64,000 nt of DNA from Rossellomorea vietnamensis (GTDB lineage: Bacteria > Bacillota > Bacilli > Bacillales > Bacillaceae_B), in contig NZ_VTEI01000002.1 of assembly GCF_008180415.1 (NCBI RefSeq), positions 42,726-106,725 of the forward strand. Direction: 5' to 3'. Of the stretch, positions 50,670 through 60,332 are shown piece after piece (within the stretch, counting starts at the first letter, position 1; each line of letters begins with the position of its first letter). Below the pieces are notes generated by a model, which had not been told where the DNA came from, made no database searches, and saw only the letters and a program-made list of their open reading frames with translations. The translations under genes were made by a program, and so were the position numbers.

Positions 50670-52844
50670 TTAATTCACCAAATTCTTAGCAAGGGCTTTC
50701 GCTTCAAGCCTTCTTCTGTGCAGGATCGGTTCGGTGTAACCATTCGGCTGCTGTGATCCTTCGAAAATCAATTCTGTTGCTGCCTGAAATGCTATCGAGC
50801 GATGAAATTGAGGTGACATAGGTTGGTACTGAGAATCGTCTGCATTTTGCTCATCAACGACTTTAGCCATTCTCTCCAAGGTTTCTGTAACTTGGTTTTT
50901 TGTGCAGACACCATGGTGCAGCCAGTTGGCAACATGCTGACTTGATATACGAAGGGTCGCACGATCTTCCATAAGTCCTACATTATTAATGTCCGGCACT
51001 TTCGAACAGCCGATACCTTGATTCACCCAGCGCACCACATATCCCAGAATGCCTTGAATATTATTATCGAGTTCTTGTTGGATTTCTTCTTCACTCCAGG
51101 AGAAAGTCTCCACGAAAGGAACATACAGCATGTCATCTCGGCCACTAAAATCTTCTTCCCCTAATTCATTTTGGATCTTCCTGACATCCGCCTGATGATA
51201 ATGTAGGGCATGCAGTGTTGCTGCTGTCGGTGATGGAACCCAGGCTGTATTGGCTCCCGCTTGAAGATGAGCAATCTTTTGACTTAGCATGTCTGCCATC
51301 CTGTCCGGCATCGCCCACATTCCTTTTCCAATCTGAGCTTTCCCTTTGAACCCCGCTTGCAGTCCTCGACTAACATTGGCCCGTTCATAAGCATTCAGCC
51401 AATTCGTTGATTTCATGTCATTTTTCCTGCACATAACCCCTGCTTCCATAGAGGTATGAATCTCATCCCCTGTTCGGTCCAGGAACCCAGTATTCACGAA
51501 GGCGATCCGGTTTTTCACTTGATAAATGCAATTCTTTAAATTCAGGGAAGTCCGCCTTTCTTCATCCATGACCCCAATTTTTATAGTATGACGGTCCAGC
51601 CCTAACAAGTCTTCTATTCGATCAAACAGCTTATTGGCAAAGGCCGCTTCTTGCGATCCATGCATTTTGGGTTTAACAATATAGATTGACCCTCTAGTTG
51701 AATTAGTAAAATCTCTACCGGCTTCCAGATCACGCTTGGCTATTAAACTGGTAACCACTCCATCTAATATCCCCTCGAAAATTTCCTCCCCATTGTGATC
51801 CAAAACCGCGTTGGTCGTCATTAAGTGACCCACATTTCTTATAAAAAGCAGAGAGCGACCGCGCAGTGAAAAGGAACTTCCTGTTAAGGATGTGTACATG
51901 CGGTCTTCATGAAGAGAACGCACTACCGTTGTCTCTCCCTTTGAAAAAGTGGTCTCTAAATCTCCCGTCATTAATCCAAGCCAATTGCGGTAAACCCCGA
52001 CCTTGTCCTCTGCGTCAACTGCAGCAACAGAATCTTCACAGTCCATTATCGTGGTTACGGCAGATTCCATCACTAAATCTTTCACACCCGTTTTATCATT
52101 CTTTCCAATCGGATGTTGGCGGTCCACCACAATTTCAAAATGAAGGTTATTGTTTTTCATCAGCAAGACACTTGGATCTTCCGGCGTTCCGTTGTATCCT
52201 GCCAATTTTAACGGATCCATTAATTGGGCTGTATTCCCATTCGCCAGCTGAGCCTGCAGTTTATTCCCCACTATGTGATAGTGACTCACTTCTTTATGCG
52301 AGCCTTTTGTAAGAGGAATGGTGTCATCGAGGAATTGTTTGGAGAATGCAATGACTTTTTCTCCTCGTTTCGGGTTGTAGGACTGACCTTTTTCACAATC
52401 ATCTCCCTCAGAAATGGCGTCTGTACCATACAGCGCATCATATAGGCTTCCCCACCTGGCATTAGCAGCATTAATGGCATAGCGGGCATTATTCACTGGT
52501 ACCACAAGTTGTGGTCCTGCCTGAACAGCGATTTCATCATCCACGTTTTCCGTGGAAATGACAAAATCCTCTACTTCGTCTTCTAAATAATTGATTTCTT
52601 TTAAAAAAGCTTGATACTTCTGTGCATTGAATTGGGGATTTTCTCGATGCCATTTATTCAAGGAGTTTTGAAATTGTGCTCTCTGTTTTAATAGAGATTT
52701 ATTTTCAGGAGTAAATTCCTTTATTAGTCCTGCAAATTTGTCCCAAAAATTATAAACTCCTGCTTGAGGAAGCACCTCAGAATTCATAAAATCATAAAAT
52801 ACTCTCGCAATTTTTAACTCACCGCACGTTACATAGTTTTCCAA
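50670..52844 (-). CDS. glcB: Malate synthase G
   Basis: A 724-residue malate synthase of the large G type, condensing glyoxylate with acetyl-CoA to malate. Features include [20 protein letters not shown] (the Mg-binding acidic pair), [15 protein letters not shown], and [14 protein letters not shown]. The TTG start at 52844 has AAAGGAGGAAATCAG. Terminator at 50608. Together with aceA it completes the glyoxylate shunt; both promoters carry a common palindrome. Confidence 0.97.
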   Translation of the reverse strand: MENYVTCGELKIARVFYDFMNSEVLPQAGVYNFWDKFAGLIKEFTPENKSLLKQRAQFQNSLNKWHRENPQFNAQKYQAFLKEINYLEDEVEDFVISTENVDDEIAVQAGPQLVVPVNNARYAINAANARWGSLYDALYGTDAISEGDDCEKGQSYNPKRGEKVIAFSKQFLDDTIPLTKGSHKEVSHYHIVGNKLQAQLANGNTAQLMDPLKLAGYNGTPEDPSVLLMKNNNLHFEIVVDRQHPIGKNDKTGVKDLVMESAVTTIMDCEDSVAAVDAEDKVGVYRNWLGLMTGDLETTFSKGETTVVRSLHEDRMYTSLTGSSFSLRGRSLLFIRNVGHLMTTNAVLDHNGEEIFEGILDGVVTSLIAKRDLEAGRDFTNSTRGSIYIVKPKMHGSQEAAFANKLFDRIEDLLGLDRHTIKIGVMDEERRTSLNLKNCIYQVKNRIAFVNTGFLDRTGDEIHTSMEAGVMCRKNDMKSTNWLNAYERANVSRGLQAGFKGKAQIGKGMWAMPDRMADMLSQKIAHLQAGANTAWVPSPTAATLHALHYHQADVRKIQNELGEEDFSGRDDMLYVPFVETFSWSEEEIQQELDNNIQGILGYVVRWVNQGIGCSKVPDINNVGLMEDRATLRISSQHVANWLHHGVCTKNQVTETLERMAKVVDEQNADDSQYQPMSPQFHRSIAFQAATELIFEGSQQPNGYTEPILHRRRLEAKALAKNLVN

Positions 52845-52873
52845 CTGATTTCCTCCTTTAATTTGTGAATTTA

Positions 52874-52936
52874 CTGTACTATTACAGATTTTAATTTTAT
52901 ATTAATTATTATATAACAGAAGGAATATTCAGACAA
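52874..52936 (-). promoter_or_regulatory. glcB promoter with CTGTAATAGTACAG operator
   Basis: On the minus strand TTGTCT (52931-52936), 17 bp, TATAAT (52908-52913), then CTGTAATAGTACAG (52874-52887). The palindrome is the same type as at aceA. Confidence 0.75.
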
Positions 52937-53196
52937 TACTTAATTTGCGTGGTGCGGAGGTTCCTTGTCCGGTTTGTTATCAGAACTGAGCGGCTTTTTA
53001 GTATGTGGTTCAATGTATGATAATTTTTGTAGGCTGGGTGCAGGCTCTTTCTGATTACATTATTTCTCTTTAACGGATTTCGATGCTGGCAGCGAAAACT
53101 GCTGACTACATGGATGATTCGTTTCCGGGATAGAGTGCTGTCAGTATGGCTTTCTGATAATTTATCATAAATGAATTCTGCCATTTTCATTCGAAC
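52937..53196. other. Intergenic, nothing recognised
   Basis: A 102-codon minus-strand frame runs across this region and into the glcB promoter, but it has no ribosome-binding site or family features. Confidence 0.4.
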
Positions 53197-53229
53197 AAAA
53201 TAAGCACAATTCCTCAAAGGAATTGCGCT
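53197..53229 (-). terminator. Terminator of the DUF421 gene
   Basis: AGCGCAATTCC...GGAATTGTGCT followed by TATTTTG on the minus strand. Confidence 0.7.
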
Positions 53230-53295
53230 TGAATGATCACTCTATTCGATTTAGAGAATGGAATTACTGCTTTTGGCATACCACAACTTTCTCAT

Positions 53296-53817
53296 CTATT
53301 CACCCTTCACCCCCACCAAGGCCGCTTTCGAGCTGCCCTCTTCTTTTTTTATAATGGATAGCGAGCCATCTCCTTCAAGCACGATTGCTGCTACGTTTTC
53401 AAATGATGCCATTCCTTCTTTCCGTACTTTCGATCGTAAATCATCGATGAGGATCCGCTGCTTCTGCATTTCTTTTTCATAAAATTCTCCATCATTATAA
53501 AGGAAAGACGGAGAGGCTTTGATTATGTCAGAAAATCTTTTTGAATTCTTGGCCGCTTTTGCAATAATCATCTGCAGCAAAGTGAGCATAAATAAAATGA
53601 CAGCTCCTTCTGCAAATGAGACTTTATCATTTGTCAATATACTTGATAAGGTGGCTCCATAAGTTACTGTTATAATAAAATCAAACATATTTACATTGGT
53701 AAGGGTGCGTTTTCCGAAGACCCTCAGGACGAAGATAAGAAAAGGGTAAGCCAATAGGCACATCACCGCTGCCCTGAGAAGGCTTTTCCAATTGTCGAAT
53801 AAGACAGTATCAAGCAT
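53296..53817 (-). CDS. DUF421 membrane protein (YetF/YdfS-like)
   Basis: A 173-residue protein with three N-terminal membrane helices (LLRAAVMCLLAYPFLIFVLR first), then the DUF421 core GKRTLTNVNMFDFIITVTYG and a cytosolic C-terminal domain. It belongs to the Bacillus DUF421 family that includes spore germination and stress-linked members. The start at 53817 is set by GAGAGGAAGTGTAAAA. Monocistronic. Confidence 0.85.
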   Translation of the reverse strand: MLDTVLFDNWKSLLRAAVMCLLAYPFLIFVLRVFGKRTLTNVNMFDFIITVTYGATLSSILTNDKVSFAEGAVILFMLTLLQMIIAKAAKNSKRFSDIIKASPSFLYNDGEFYEKEMQKQRILIDDLRSKVRKEGMASFENVAAIVLEGDGSLSIIKKEEGSSKAALVGVKGE

Positions 53818-53994
53818 TTTTACACTTCCTCTCAATTCATTTCCTGCCTCTGATTTTATAGAGCGATTACCCTTTAGGGAGCAGGTTTAAACGGGAAAGG
53901 AAGAATGCACATACCCTTAATAGAATGGTAAAAGGTTTTCATTCATGAGGTGAGTTCGGATTTTTCATCCTGTTGTTTTAGTACTTTAAAACAT
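53818..53994. other. Intergenic upstream region
   Basis: Upstream region of the DUF421 gene; no element beyond the terminator of the neighbouring gene. Confidence 0.35.
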
Positions 53995-54029
53995 AGAAAC
54001 CATCCCTTCTTAATGATGGGATGGTTTCT
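53995..54029 (-). terminator. Terminator of the chemotaxis receptor gene
   Basis: AGAAACCATCCC...GGGATGGTTTCT, a 12-bp perfect stem. Confidence 0.8.
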
Positions 54030-54118
54030 AATCTTTGGCGTGAATTTCCTTTTACTAACTCAGGTGCTGTACAGATAAAATTAACTCGGCCTGCCCTGTC
54101 TAAACAATCTTCCTGTTC

Positions 54119-55597
54119 CTATGTACGCTTAACTACGTTATATAACGTTTGGATGGAATCTTCGAGTGAGGTGTAATTGTTGACGATTTCATTCACTTTG
54201 CCGTTTTGCTCTTCGACACTTGCCAGTACCTCTTCTACTCCGGCAGCGGTTTGCTCTGTTACAGAAGAGACAGCGTTGACCTCTTCGGAAGTTTTCATGG
54301 AAGACTCAACCAGGGTCCGGATAAGGTCATCGATGATTTCAGCCTGTTCCATGACTCTTTTTCCGTTTGAGCTGACTTGCTCCAATATATTCTTGATTTC
54401 TTTTGTGTTATCCTGACTGGTTTGTACTGCATTTGTTCCTTTTTCAACTTGATTAGCTGCGTTTTCTGTATTGGTTTGTATTTTGTTCAAGATATTCGTA
54501 ATCTTCTGCGTTGATTCCTGTGAGTCCTCGGCGAGCTTTCGTACCTCATCTGCCACAACCGCAAACCCTTTACCATGCTCTCCAGCACGTGCCGCTTCGA
54601 TTGCCGCGTTCAAAGCCAGGAGGTTGGTTTGTTCAGAGATGGAATTTATGACGTTTAGAATCTCACTGATTTGGGCGGCGTCCTGTTCCAGCTGACTCAT
54701 TGTATCCTTTGTCCCATTCATAATTTTGCTCAAGCCTTTCATTTCAGAATCCAGGCTTTCGATTTTTTCATTAGCGGTCCTGGTCACTTCCACAGATGAT
54801 TCTGTCAATTCCTTCATCTTATTGGAACCATTCGATACGTTATCAGTGCTGTTGGTGCTGTCCATTATAAGTCGGTTTATATCTGCAACGCTTAGAGCTT
54901 GATGTTCAATCGAAGCGGCCATTTCATTAAACGTTACTGCTACATCGGAAGATATGCTGCCGGTGACCGTGATATTTTCCTTCAAGCCGTTGCTGAAAGA
55001 ACGCAAAGAGTCGACTGAATTGCGGACTGTATGGATGATTTCTTCAGCCTGTTCTTTTGCAGCCAGGGCTTCTTCTGCATACTTCCAAGAGTTACGCTGA
55101 ATATTCGTATTCAGTTTTGCTTGAAACAATAGAAAAGATGTTACGAGTATAAGATACATAATCAATGTCATAAGACCAGCAGGGCCATATTCAGAAAACA
55201 TAGGTTCGTTGAATTTTATGTAAAAAAGGACTGTCAGACCAATTTGAGCCAGTCCGGTGACGATGATTGGCTTCATCTGCTGATACATGGCTATGACAGC
55301 TAAATTATAATAGACCATTAAATAGGATAGAAAGCCAGGATTTGATGACATCATGGAATAGGTAATGATGGTCAATCCAAGCATCAGTATGTACATGACA
55401 TATTTAACGCCGACTTCTTTCCATGCCATAAATGTGCTGATTCCAGTTGAAATTCCGCCCATCACTGCAATGATCGCAAGGATCTCCCACGCTGAGCCTC
55501 TCGTTAAATTAATGACAAGGCTGAGTGCAATAGAAAACCACGTCAATTTTACTAATAGTTTGTTTCTTTGGTTAAGTAATTCATGTTGTTTGTCCAA
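54119..55597 (-). CDS. Methyl-accepting chemotaxis protein with membrane-embedded sensor
   Basis: A 492-residue receptor. Six hydrophobic segments in the first 180 residues and no large extracellular domain suggest a membrane-buried sensor. The cytosolic coil contains the universal tip [20 protein letters not shown] with [16 protein letters not shown], which binds CheA/CheW. TTG start at 55597 with GGAGG upstream. Monocistronic with a strong terminator. The signal is unknown. Confidence 0.9.
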   Translation of the reverse strand: MDKQHELLNQRNKLLVKLTWFSIALSLVINLTRGSAWEILAIIAVMGGISTGISTFMAWKEVGVKYVMYILMLGLTIITYSMMSSNPGFLSYLMVYYNLAVIAMYQQMKPIIVTGLAQIGLTVLFYIKFNEPMFSEYGPAGLMTLIMYLILVTSFLLFQAKLNTNIQRNSWKYAEEALAAKEQAEEIIHTVRNSVDSLRSFSNGLKENITVTGSISSDVAVTFNEMAASIEHQALSVADINRLIMDSTNSTDNVSNGSNKMKELTESSVEVTRTANEKIESLDSEMKGLSKIMNGTKDTMSQLEQDAAQISEILNVINSISEQTNLLALNAAIEAARAGEHGKGFAVVADEVRKLAEDSQESTQKITNILNKIQTNTENAANQVEKGTNAVQTSQDNTKEIKNILEQVSSNGKRVMEQAEIIDDLIRTLVESSMKTSEEVNAVSSVTEQTAAGVEEVLASVEEQNGKVNEIVNNYTSLEDSIQTLYNVVKRT

Positions 55598-55942
55598 GTA
55601 CTTTTTCCTCCAGTTATGTAGTTGATTAGGTTTTACCTGGGTAATTTGAACTATCCACTCTACTATAATAGATGATGTTTTGGAATTTTTCTACTTTTAA
55701 CTCTTTTAAAAATAGTTGTTTAGAATCGCAAATCAATTAAGTATTCACTTTTAAATAAACCATCCTAAAAATTACTACATACTTACACTAGTAACTTAAT
55801 GATTATAGGGGAAGTGGAGTACTGTGTACATAAACATTAACAAAATGAAAGACTATTAATTACCTCATTTTATTCTTATAGTTAACAAAGAGCATTGTAC
55901 TGTAGCTATTTACACTTTTAACACAGCTGGAGGGACCATTTT
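55598..55942. other. Divergent intergenic region
   Basis: Promoters of the receptor and the pentapeptide gene must lie here; none could be fixed. No gene supported. Confidence 0.35.
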
Positions 55943-56578
55943 ATGAAAATTGAAACACCAAATATACCTAATGATTTACCTTTGAAGAATTTTAATGATA
56001 TTTTCTACGAAGAAGATCCTGAATTGGAACTTTGTGAAATACAGGATTCTGTTTTTGAGGATGAAACCCTGCCTAAAGTACGGTTGTATCGGATGACCTT
56101 AAAGAATTGCAGGTTTACCAACACTGATTTTTCCTCTATTGACCTGACAGATGTACGCTTTGAGAATTGCGATTTTTCCAACGCCCGGATGAGCGGCGCT
56201 TCCATACACAGGACCGTTTTCAAGAATTGCAAATTGCTCGGAGTTGATTTTACAGAGGCCCGCTTTGGAAATGTTGTATTTCAGGATTCTCTGCTTAACT
56301 TGGCTTCCTTTGGGAATTCCAAGCTTGAAAAAGTCAACATGCAAGAAAGCACATTGGAGCGTGCAGATTTTTATGATTGCACTTTCAAAAAAGTTGAGTT
56401 TCACTCCTGCAGCCTGAACCATGCCAGTTTTGAAAGTACGTCTCTAAAAGGGGTCGACATCAGCACTTCCGCTTTTGACGCCATTTCTGTTTCTATACCT
56501 GATTTGAAGGGATGCAAGGTGTCCACAAACCAAGCCATCCAATTCTCCGCCTTATTGGGGATTGTAATAGTTGATTAA
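55943..56578 (+). CDS. Pentapeptide-repeat protein (Qnr/MfpA-like)
   Basis: A 211-residue protein of A(D/N)LXX-type repeats, for example LKNCRFTNTDFSSIDLTDVR and FENCDFSNARMSGASIH, forming a right-handed beta-helix. Length and layout (a capped N-terminus, a break in the middle, a helix at the end) resemble Qnr-type DNA mimics that protect gyrase from quinolones, but the function cannot be proven from sequence. CTGGAGGGACC precedes the ATG. Terminator at 56603. Confidence 0.85.
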   Translation: MKIETPNIPNDLPLKNFNDIFYEEDPELELCEIQDSVFEDETLPKVRLYRMTLKNCRFTNTDFSSIDLTDVRFENCDFSNARMSGASIHRTVFKNCKLLGVDFTEARFGNVVFQDSLLNLASFGNSKLEKVNMQESTLERADFYDCTFKKVEFHSCSLNHASFESTSLKGVDISTSAFDAISVSIPDLKGCKVSTNQAIQFSALLGIVIVD

Positions 56579-56602
56579 TGCCTTGCTGTTCACTGCACCA
56601 AT

Positions 56603-56631
56603 AGCCGCAATGTAATCGCTGCGGCTTTTTC
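56603..56631 (+). terminator. Terminator of the pentapeptide gene
   Basis: AGCCGCA...TGCGGCT followed by TTTTCG. Confidence 0.8.
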
Positions 56632-56700
56632 GCGTAAAATTTTTACCACCTTTCAGCGCTGGCATCATATAGTGTAACGATGAAGAAAGGTGGGTTCTAA

Positions 56701-57609
56701 ATGAGTGAAAATGTGATAAATGAACTGAATCGATTTGCGGCCGAGCTGATTGAAGAATGGAACAAGGCATGCAACCTTGATCAACTTCCGTTAAGTAATG
56801 AAACCTCGGAATACAGTGAACAATTAGATGAGTTCATCAAACAATTGGAGCAGCAAAGGAATAATAGCACTTTGCTGGATCAACACACTGCCAATCAATT
56901 ACAGCTGCAATCTGTCCTATTAGCAGAACAATGGGAATCTATATTAACCTTGACGGAAACAGACAGCCAAAGAAATAATTCCGGCGTACCGATCGGCGGC
57001 CATAAACTTCCCCCTATTCCATATCCTTATAAAGCCCTTGAACCTTATATAGATAAAAGAATCATGGAACTTCACCATGACAAGCATCATCAAAGTTATG
57101 TCGATGGTCTCAATAAAGCTGAAAATGAAATGGAAAAGGCAAGACGGATGAATGATTTTGCTTTGATCAAACATTGGGAACGGGAAGCAGCCTTCAATGG
57201 AGCCGGCCATTATCTGCATACTATCTTCTGGAACATCATGAGTCCTCAAGGCGGCGGTAAGCCGAAAGGAGCTTTACTTGCTGAAATCAATTCTTCGTTT
57301 GGAAGCTTCGATCAGTTTAAACGCCATTTTTCAGAAGCGGCTAAAAATGTGGAAGCTTCCGGATGGGCTATTCTCGTCTGGTCTCCTCGCTCGCACCGCC
57401 TCGAAATCCTGCAAGCAGAGAAGCACCAGAATTTGAGCCAGTGGGACGTCATTCCTCTCCTGGTTTTGGATGTGTGGGAACATGCCTACTACTTGCAGTA
57501 TGAAAACAACCGGGGTAAATACGTGGATAATTGGTGGAATGTCGTTAATTGGAACGAGGTTGAAAAGAGATATAATGAAGCGAAAAAGGTTAAATGGAAA
57601 CCCTTTTAA
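56701..57609 (+). CDS. sodF: Iron/manganese superoxide dismutase with N-terminal extension
   Basis: A 302-residue protein. Residues about 100-300 are a Fe/Mn superoxide dismutase: LHHDKHHQSYVDGL, GAGHYLHTIFWNIM, and DVWEHAYYLQYENN then RGKYVDNWW supply the metal ligands. The first 95 residues are an acidic, Gln/Glu-rich helical extension not found in SodA. The same layout occurs in B. subtilis SodF. AAAGGTGGGTTCTAA precedes the ATG. It converts superoxide to peroxide and oxygen. Confidence 0.9.
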   Translation: MSENVINELNRFAAELIEEWNKACNLDQLPLSNETSEYSEQLDEFIKQLEQQRNNSTLLDQHTANQLQLQSVLLAEQWESILTLTETDSQRNNSGVPIGGHKLPPIPYPYKALEPYIDKRIMELHHDKHHQSYVDGLNKAENEMEKARRMNDFALIKHWEREAAFNGAGHYLHTIFWNIMSPQGGGKPKGALLAEINSSFGSFDQFKRHFSEAAKNVEASGWAILVWSPRSHRLEILQAEKHQNLSQWDVIPLLVLDVWEHAYYLQYENNRGKYVDNWWNVVNWNEVEKRYNEAKKVKWKPF

Positions 57610-57741
57610 AATATGAATTTGAAAGATCTTTTGTTTGTAGTAGTTAATGGCTGCTTGGGGCATTTTTTCTGTTAGATGTGGAACTGCAATATCAGTTGAG
57701 ATGTTTCTAAGCCGTAATATTGGCTTTATTAGCGAGAAACT

Positions 57742-57770
57742 GGGCCGCATTTCTGATATGCGGGCCTTTT
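57742..57770 (+). terminator. Terminator downstream of sodF
   Basis: GGGCCGCAT...ATGCGGGCC (one bulge) followed by TTTTAG, about 130 bases past the stop. Confidence 0.5.
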
Positions 57771-57809
57771 AGATTGATTTTTTAGCTGATGATGACCTGC
57801 AGATAGCGG

Positions 57810-57912
57810 TTAAGGGTCATTGAGATTGATTCTTCCACTAGATATTGGACCGCAAGTGACGTTAACGGCCCATTGAGACTCACTTTTACGCTAGATATTG
57901 GGCCACAAGTAT
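57810..57912. repeat. Two 50-bp tandem repeats in the sodF downstream region
   Basis: TTAAGGGTCATTGAGATTGA...CTAGATATTGGACCGCAAGT and TTAACGGCCCATTGAGACTC...CTAGATATTGGGCCACAAGT. Non-coding. Confidence 0.7.
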
Positions 57913-58004
57913 AATATTGGGGCAGATATTAAAGGATCCCACAGATAGACTTACCTCACAGCAAAAAACACTGCGAGGGAAAGGGTCCTATTTATGTATA
58001 AGTT

Positions 58005-58127
58005 CTATTTTGCATTCTCGTCCGTTGAAGCTTTCCTGGAACCATTCATAGCAGAAATCCCCATTACACCACAAGCGATTACCCCCATGACCAACACCAC
58101 AGTCAAAACCCAGTTATCGCCCCAGCT
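58005..58127 (-). CDS. Possible small membrane protein, start unclear
   Basis: An open frame of 40 codons reads SWGDNWVLTVVLVMGVIAC and ends GSRKASTDENAK before a stop at 58005. It has one hydrophobic segment and a polar tail, the shape of a small membrane protein. A TAG lies just upstream and no proper start codon with ribosome-binding site was found; possible starts (TTG, GTG, ATG) are internal. It could be a gene that lost its 5' end. Confidence 0.3.
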   Translation of the reverse strand, partial: SWGDNWVLTVVLVMGVIACGVMGISAMNGSRKASTDENAK

Positions 58128-58226
58128 CTAATATGCGCTGTATAAACAAACCCTGGCTATACTAAAACTGGAATACTTTGCTCTATTACTACTTATTTCA
58201 TACACCTTTTTCGCAATTCATTCTAA

Positions 58227-58439
58227 TCATTCAATGTCTTTATTGAGTTTCTGAGCTGTTCTCTTCTTCTTCCAAACATAAGGAACATCTGTCCAATGAA
58301 AAAACAAAGAAATTAAAAATACCATTGAGCTGATTCCTAAGTTCTCACCCCATCTTATTTCATTATGGATGAATAATTGATAAATAATCTGTGTTGTTAA
58401 ATAGACCGCTGAATAACCGATGCTCTTCTTAACCATCAT
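58227..58439 (-). CDS. Small membrane protein (70 aa)
   Basis: Two membrane segments (SIGYSAVYLTTQIIYQLFI and LGISSMVFLISLFFH) and a basic C-terminus (KKKRTAQKLNK). AGGAAGTCAC precedes the ATG. It lies 26 bases downstream of another small membrane protein gene of the same layout, so the pair is an operon. No family recognised. Confidence 0.6.
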   Translation of the reverse strand: MMVKKSIGYSAVYLTTQIIYQLFIHNEIRWGENLGISSMVFLISLFFHWTDVPYVWKKKRTAQKLNKDIE

Positions 58440-58465
58440 GTGACTTCCTATCGCTGCAGGAGCAC

Positions 58466-58675
58466 TTATTGATTTCTTTTATACTTTTTGTACCTGCGTT
58501 CCGATAAGCTCCAATTGAAGAATCCGAATAATACACCAAATGTAACAGCTCCTGTCAAATAATTACCTGTTTCTAATTCATTGCCTAAGATGAAATTAAT
58601 CAGGACTTGAATAAGAAAAAATACCGAACCTCCACAGAGCAATCCAAAGAAAATGATATATTTCCATTTGCCCAT
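58466..58675 (-). CDS. Small membrane protein (69 aa)
   Basis: Two hydrophobic segments: YIIFFGLLCGGSVFFLIQVL and YLTGAVTFGVLFGFFNW, with a basic tail RRYKKYKRNQ. AAAGGTTCCGCCC precedes the ATG. First gene of a two-gene operon with 58227-58439. The two proteins share size and topology. Confidence 0.6.
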   Translation of the reverse strand: MGKWKYIIFFGLLCGGSVFFLIQVLINFILGNELETGNYLTGAVTFGVLFGFFNWSLSERRYKKYKRNQ

Positions 58676-58813
58676 TGGGCGGAACCTTTCCCAATCTTTA
58701 ACGATCCTTTCCTTTTTATAAATACCAACACCCCCTAAAACTAAGAAACTTAAACTCTCACACCAAAAGATTCACCTTACAAAGGAAGGTTATTTTATAG
58801 CTGCTCAGATGGA

Positions 58814-59218
58814 CTACCTAAAAAAATATACCGTATACGAAAGAATCATAATGACGCCAACAGATACAAACAGCACAAAGCCAACAAACCCAATGATACC
58901 GCCCCATCCAGTTAGATAAGCCATGGTAAACAATGCATAAAAGAATCCACTGAGGATCATGGCGAGAGGTACATTAAATGGAAAGACCCTTTTCCAGACG
59001 ATAGCCAGTATGGCAGAAAAGAAAAGCAGAACAGCCGCTAATGCTGTTTGAGAAGAATCCCAGCGAAACTCTAGACGAGATTGCCCGGCATCAAAAGACT
59101 GTGAATCAACCAGTTTTCGCGTTCCATCGAATCCTTCTGATAGTAAAAGAAGGCCAACAAAAAGCAGAGCTCCAAATACAATCCAGTTGATCTTTTGAAA
59201 CCTTTCTTTATTTCTCAT
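58814..59218 (-). CDS. Hypothetical membrane protein (134 aa)
   Basis: Four membrane segments, with a polar loop of about 30 residues between the first and second (GFDGTRKLVDSQSFDAGQ). GGGGGCAGCTAC precedes the ATG at 59218; upstream in-frame starts are not supported. No family recognised. Confidence 0.65.
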   Translation of the reverse strand: MRNKERFQKINWIVFGALLFVGLLLLSEGFDGTRKLVDSQSFDAGQSRLEFRWDSSQTALAAVLLFFSAILAIVWKRVFPFNVPLAMILSGFFYALFTMAYLTGWGGIIGFVGFVLFVSVGVIMILSYTVYFFR

Positions 59219-59395
59219 GTAGCTGCCCCCTTTATTAGTTGACGAGAGCCAGGGCATTAAGGTTTCGATTTTATAAATAAAGCCACTAAAAAAATCCTGA
59301 ACCACATTATGAAGGGAGGTCCAGGCGAATCATAACCAATTAAAATGGGCTTTTCCAATCTTAGTAAAATTACTTACAGCCAATAATGAAATCAC

Positions 59396-60289
59396 TTAGT
59401 TTGGCGGAGGCAAATAATCAAGCAAGAAAAACTCATTCTGTTCACACTTAAATGGGTAGTGAGTTTCAGTCAACTCTTTGCTTCCGCAGACTTCCGCTAC
59501 AATTGTTTGCGCCGGAAGCTGGTTATCCTCGACTTTATGCTTCCCTGCTGTGTCAATTTTGTAACTACTGTCCGATTTCGCATCATAGCTTTCACGTATA
59601 CCATCTGTTTTAAGATGGTAGTATTCCTTGCCTTCCATTTCGAACATTGATGGTGTTATGATATCGATGTTCGCCAGCACCAGCTCTGCGTCCGTAAATT
59701 GCTGATTACTGAGGTAATCATCATCTTCTTTCACCTTATAACGTGATACCTCAAAACTTTCCCTGTCGTCTGAAAGATCGATGCTATAGTTAACCGTCCC
59801 TTTGTGGGTATCCTCTGCCAGCCCAAAGCTAAGATACTTATAGGTCCCATCCTCCTGAATGACCATATCAAGACCCCTCAATTCAGTACTGTTTCGATTC
59901 ATATGAAAATAGTCTTTCAGATGTTCTAATTCATCTGCCAGGCTTCCACTATAAAAATTGGTGTCTTGGATATCGACGTGATGAGTGCGCTGAAAGATCA
60001 TCGTTTCAATATGAGGAATAAAAATTCCAAGCAATAAAATGTGCACGCCTGCGAACGCTGCAATCTGCTTTGTATCTGCATTGACTTTAGGTTTACGAAA
60101 GAACAGCAGAAACACCGCGAAACCTAACGGCAGCTTTACGCCGTCTAAATCCAGCACGAATGCACCGATGCATGTATATCCAGCTAACTTTAAGAGTAAA
60201 AATGATTCGGCATCCTTCGATTTAGTGTAGAGTACCAATACAACGATAATGCTGAGAACCAAAATAATTACTTGCGCCGTATCGCTCAT
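59396..60289 (-). CDS. Hypothetical membrane protein with extracytoplasmic domain
   Basis: A 297-residue protein: about four hydrophobic segments in the first 105 residues, then an acidic soluble domain of about 190 residues (SADELEHL-type start) with two cysteines near the end (EVCGSKEL, FKCEQNEF). TAGGAGGCACTA precedes the ATG. No family recognised. It follows the 7TM-GGDEF gene after 43 bases and may be co-transcribed with it. Confidence 0.65.
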   Translation of the reverse strand: MSDTAQVIILVLSIIVVLVLYTKSKDAESFLLLKLAGYTCIGAFVLDLDGVKLPLGFAVFLLFFRKPKVNADTKQIAAFAGVHILLLGIFIPHIETMIFQRTHHVDIQDTNFYSGSLADELEHLKDYFHMNRNSTELRGLDMVIQEDGTYKYLSFGLAEDTHKGTVNYSIDLSDDRESFEVSRYKVKEDDDYLSNQQFTDAELVLANIDIITPSMFEMEGKEYYHLKTDGIRESYDAKSDSSYKIDTAGKHKVEDNQLPAQTIVAEVCGSKELTETHYPFKCEQNEFFLLDYLPPPN

Positions 60290-60332
60290 TAGTGCCTCCT
60301 ATTCTTATAATTATTATATTTCATTCGTTTTC

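Noticed and set aside
52909..53217. 102-codon minus-strand ORF upstream of glcB
   Set aside because: No ribosome-binding site, unusual composition, and it contains the glcB promoter.
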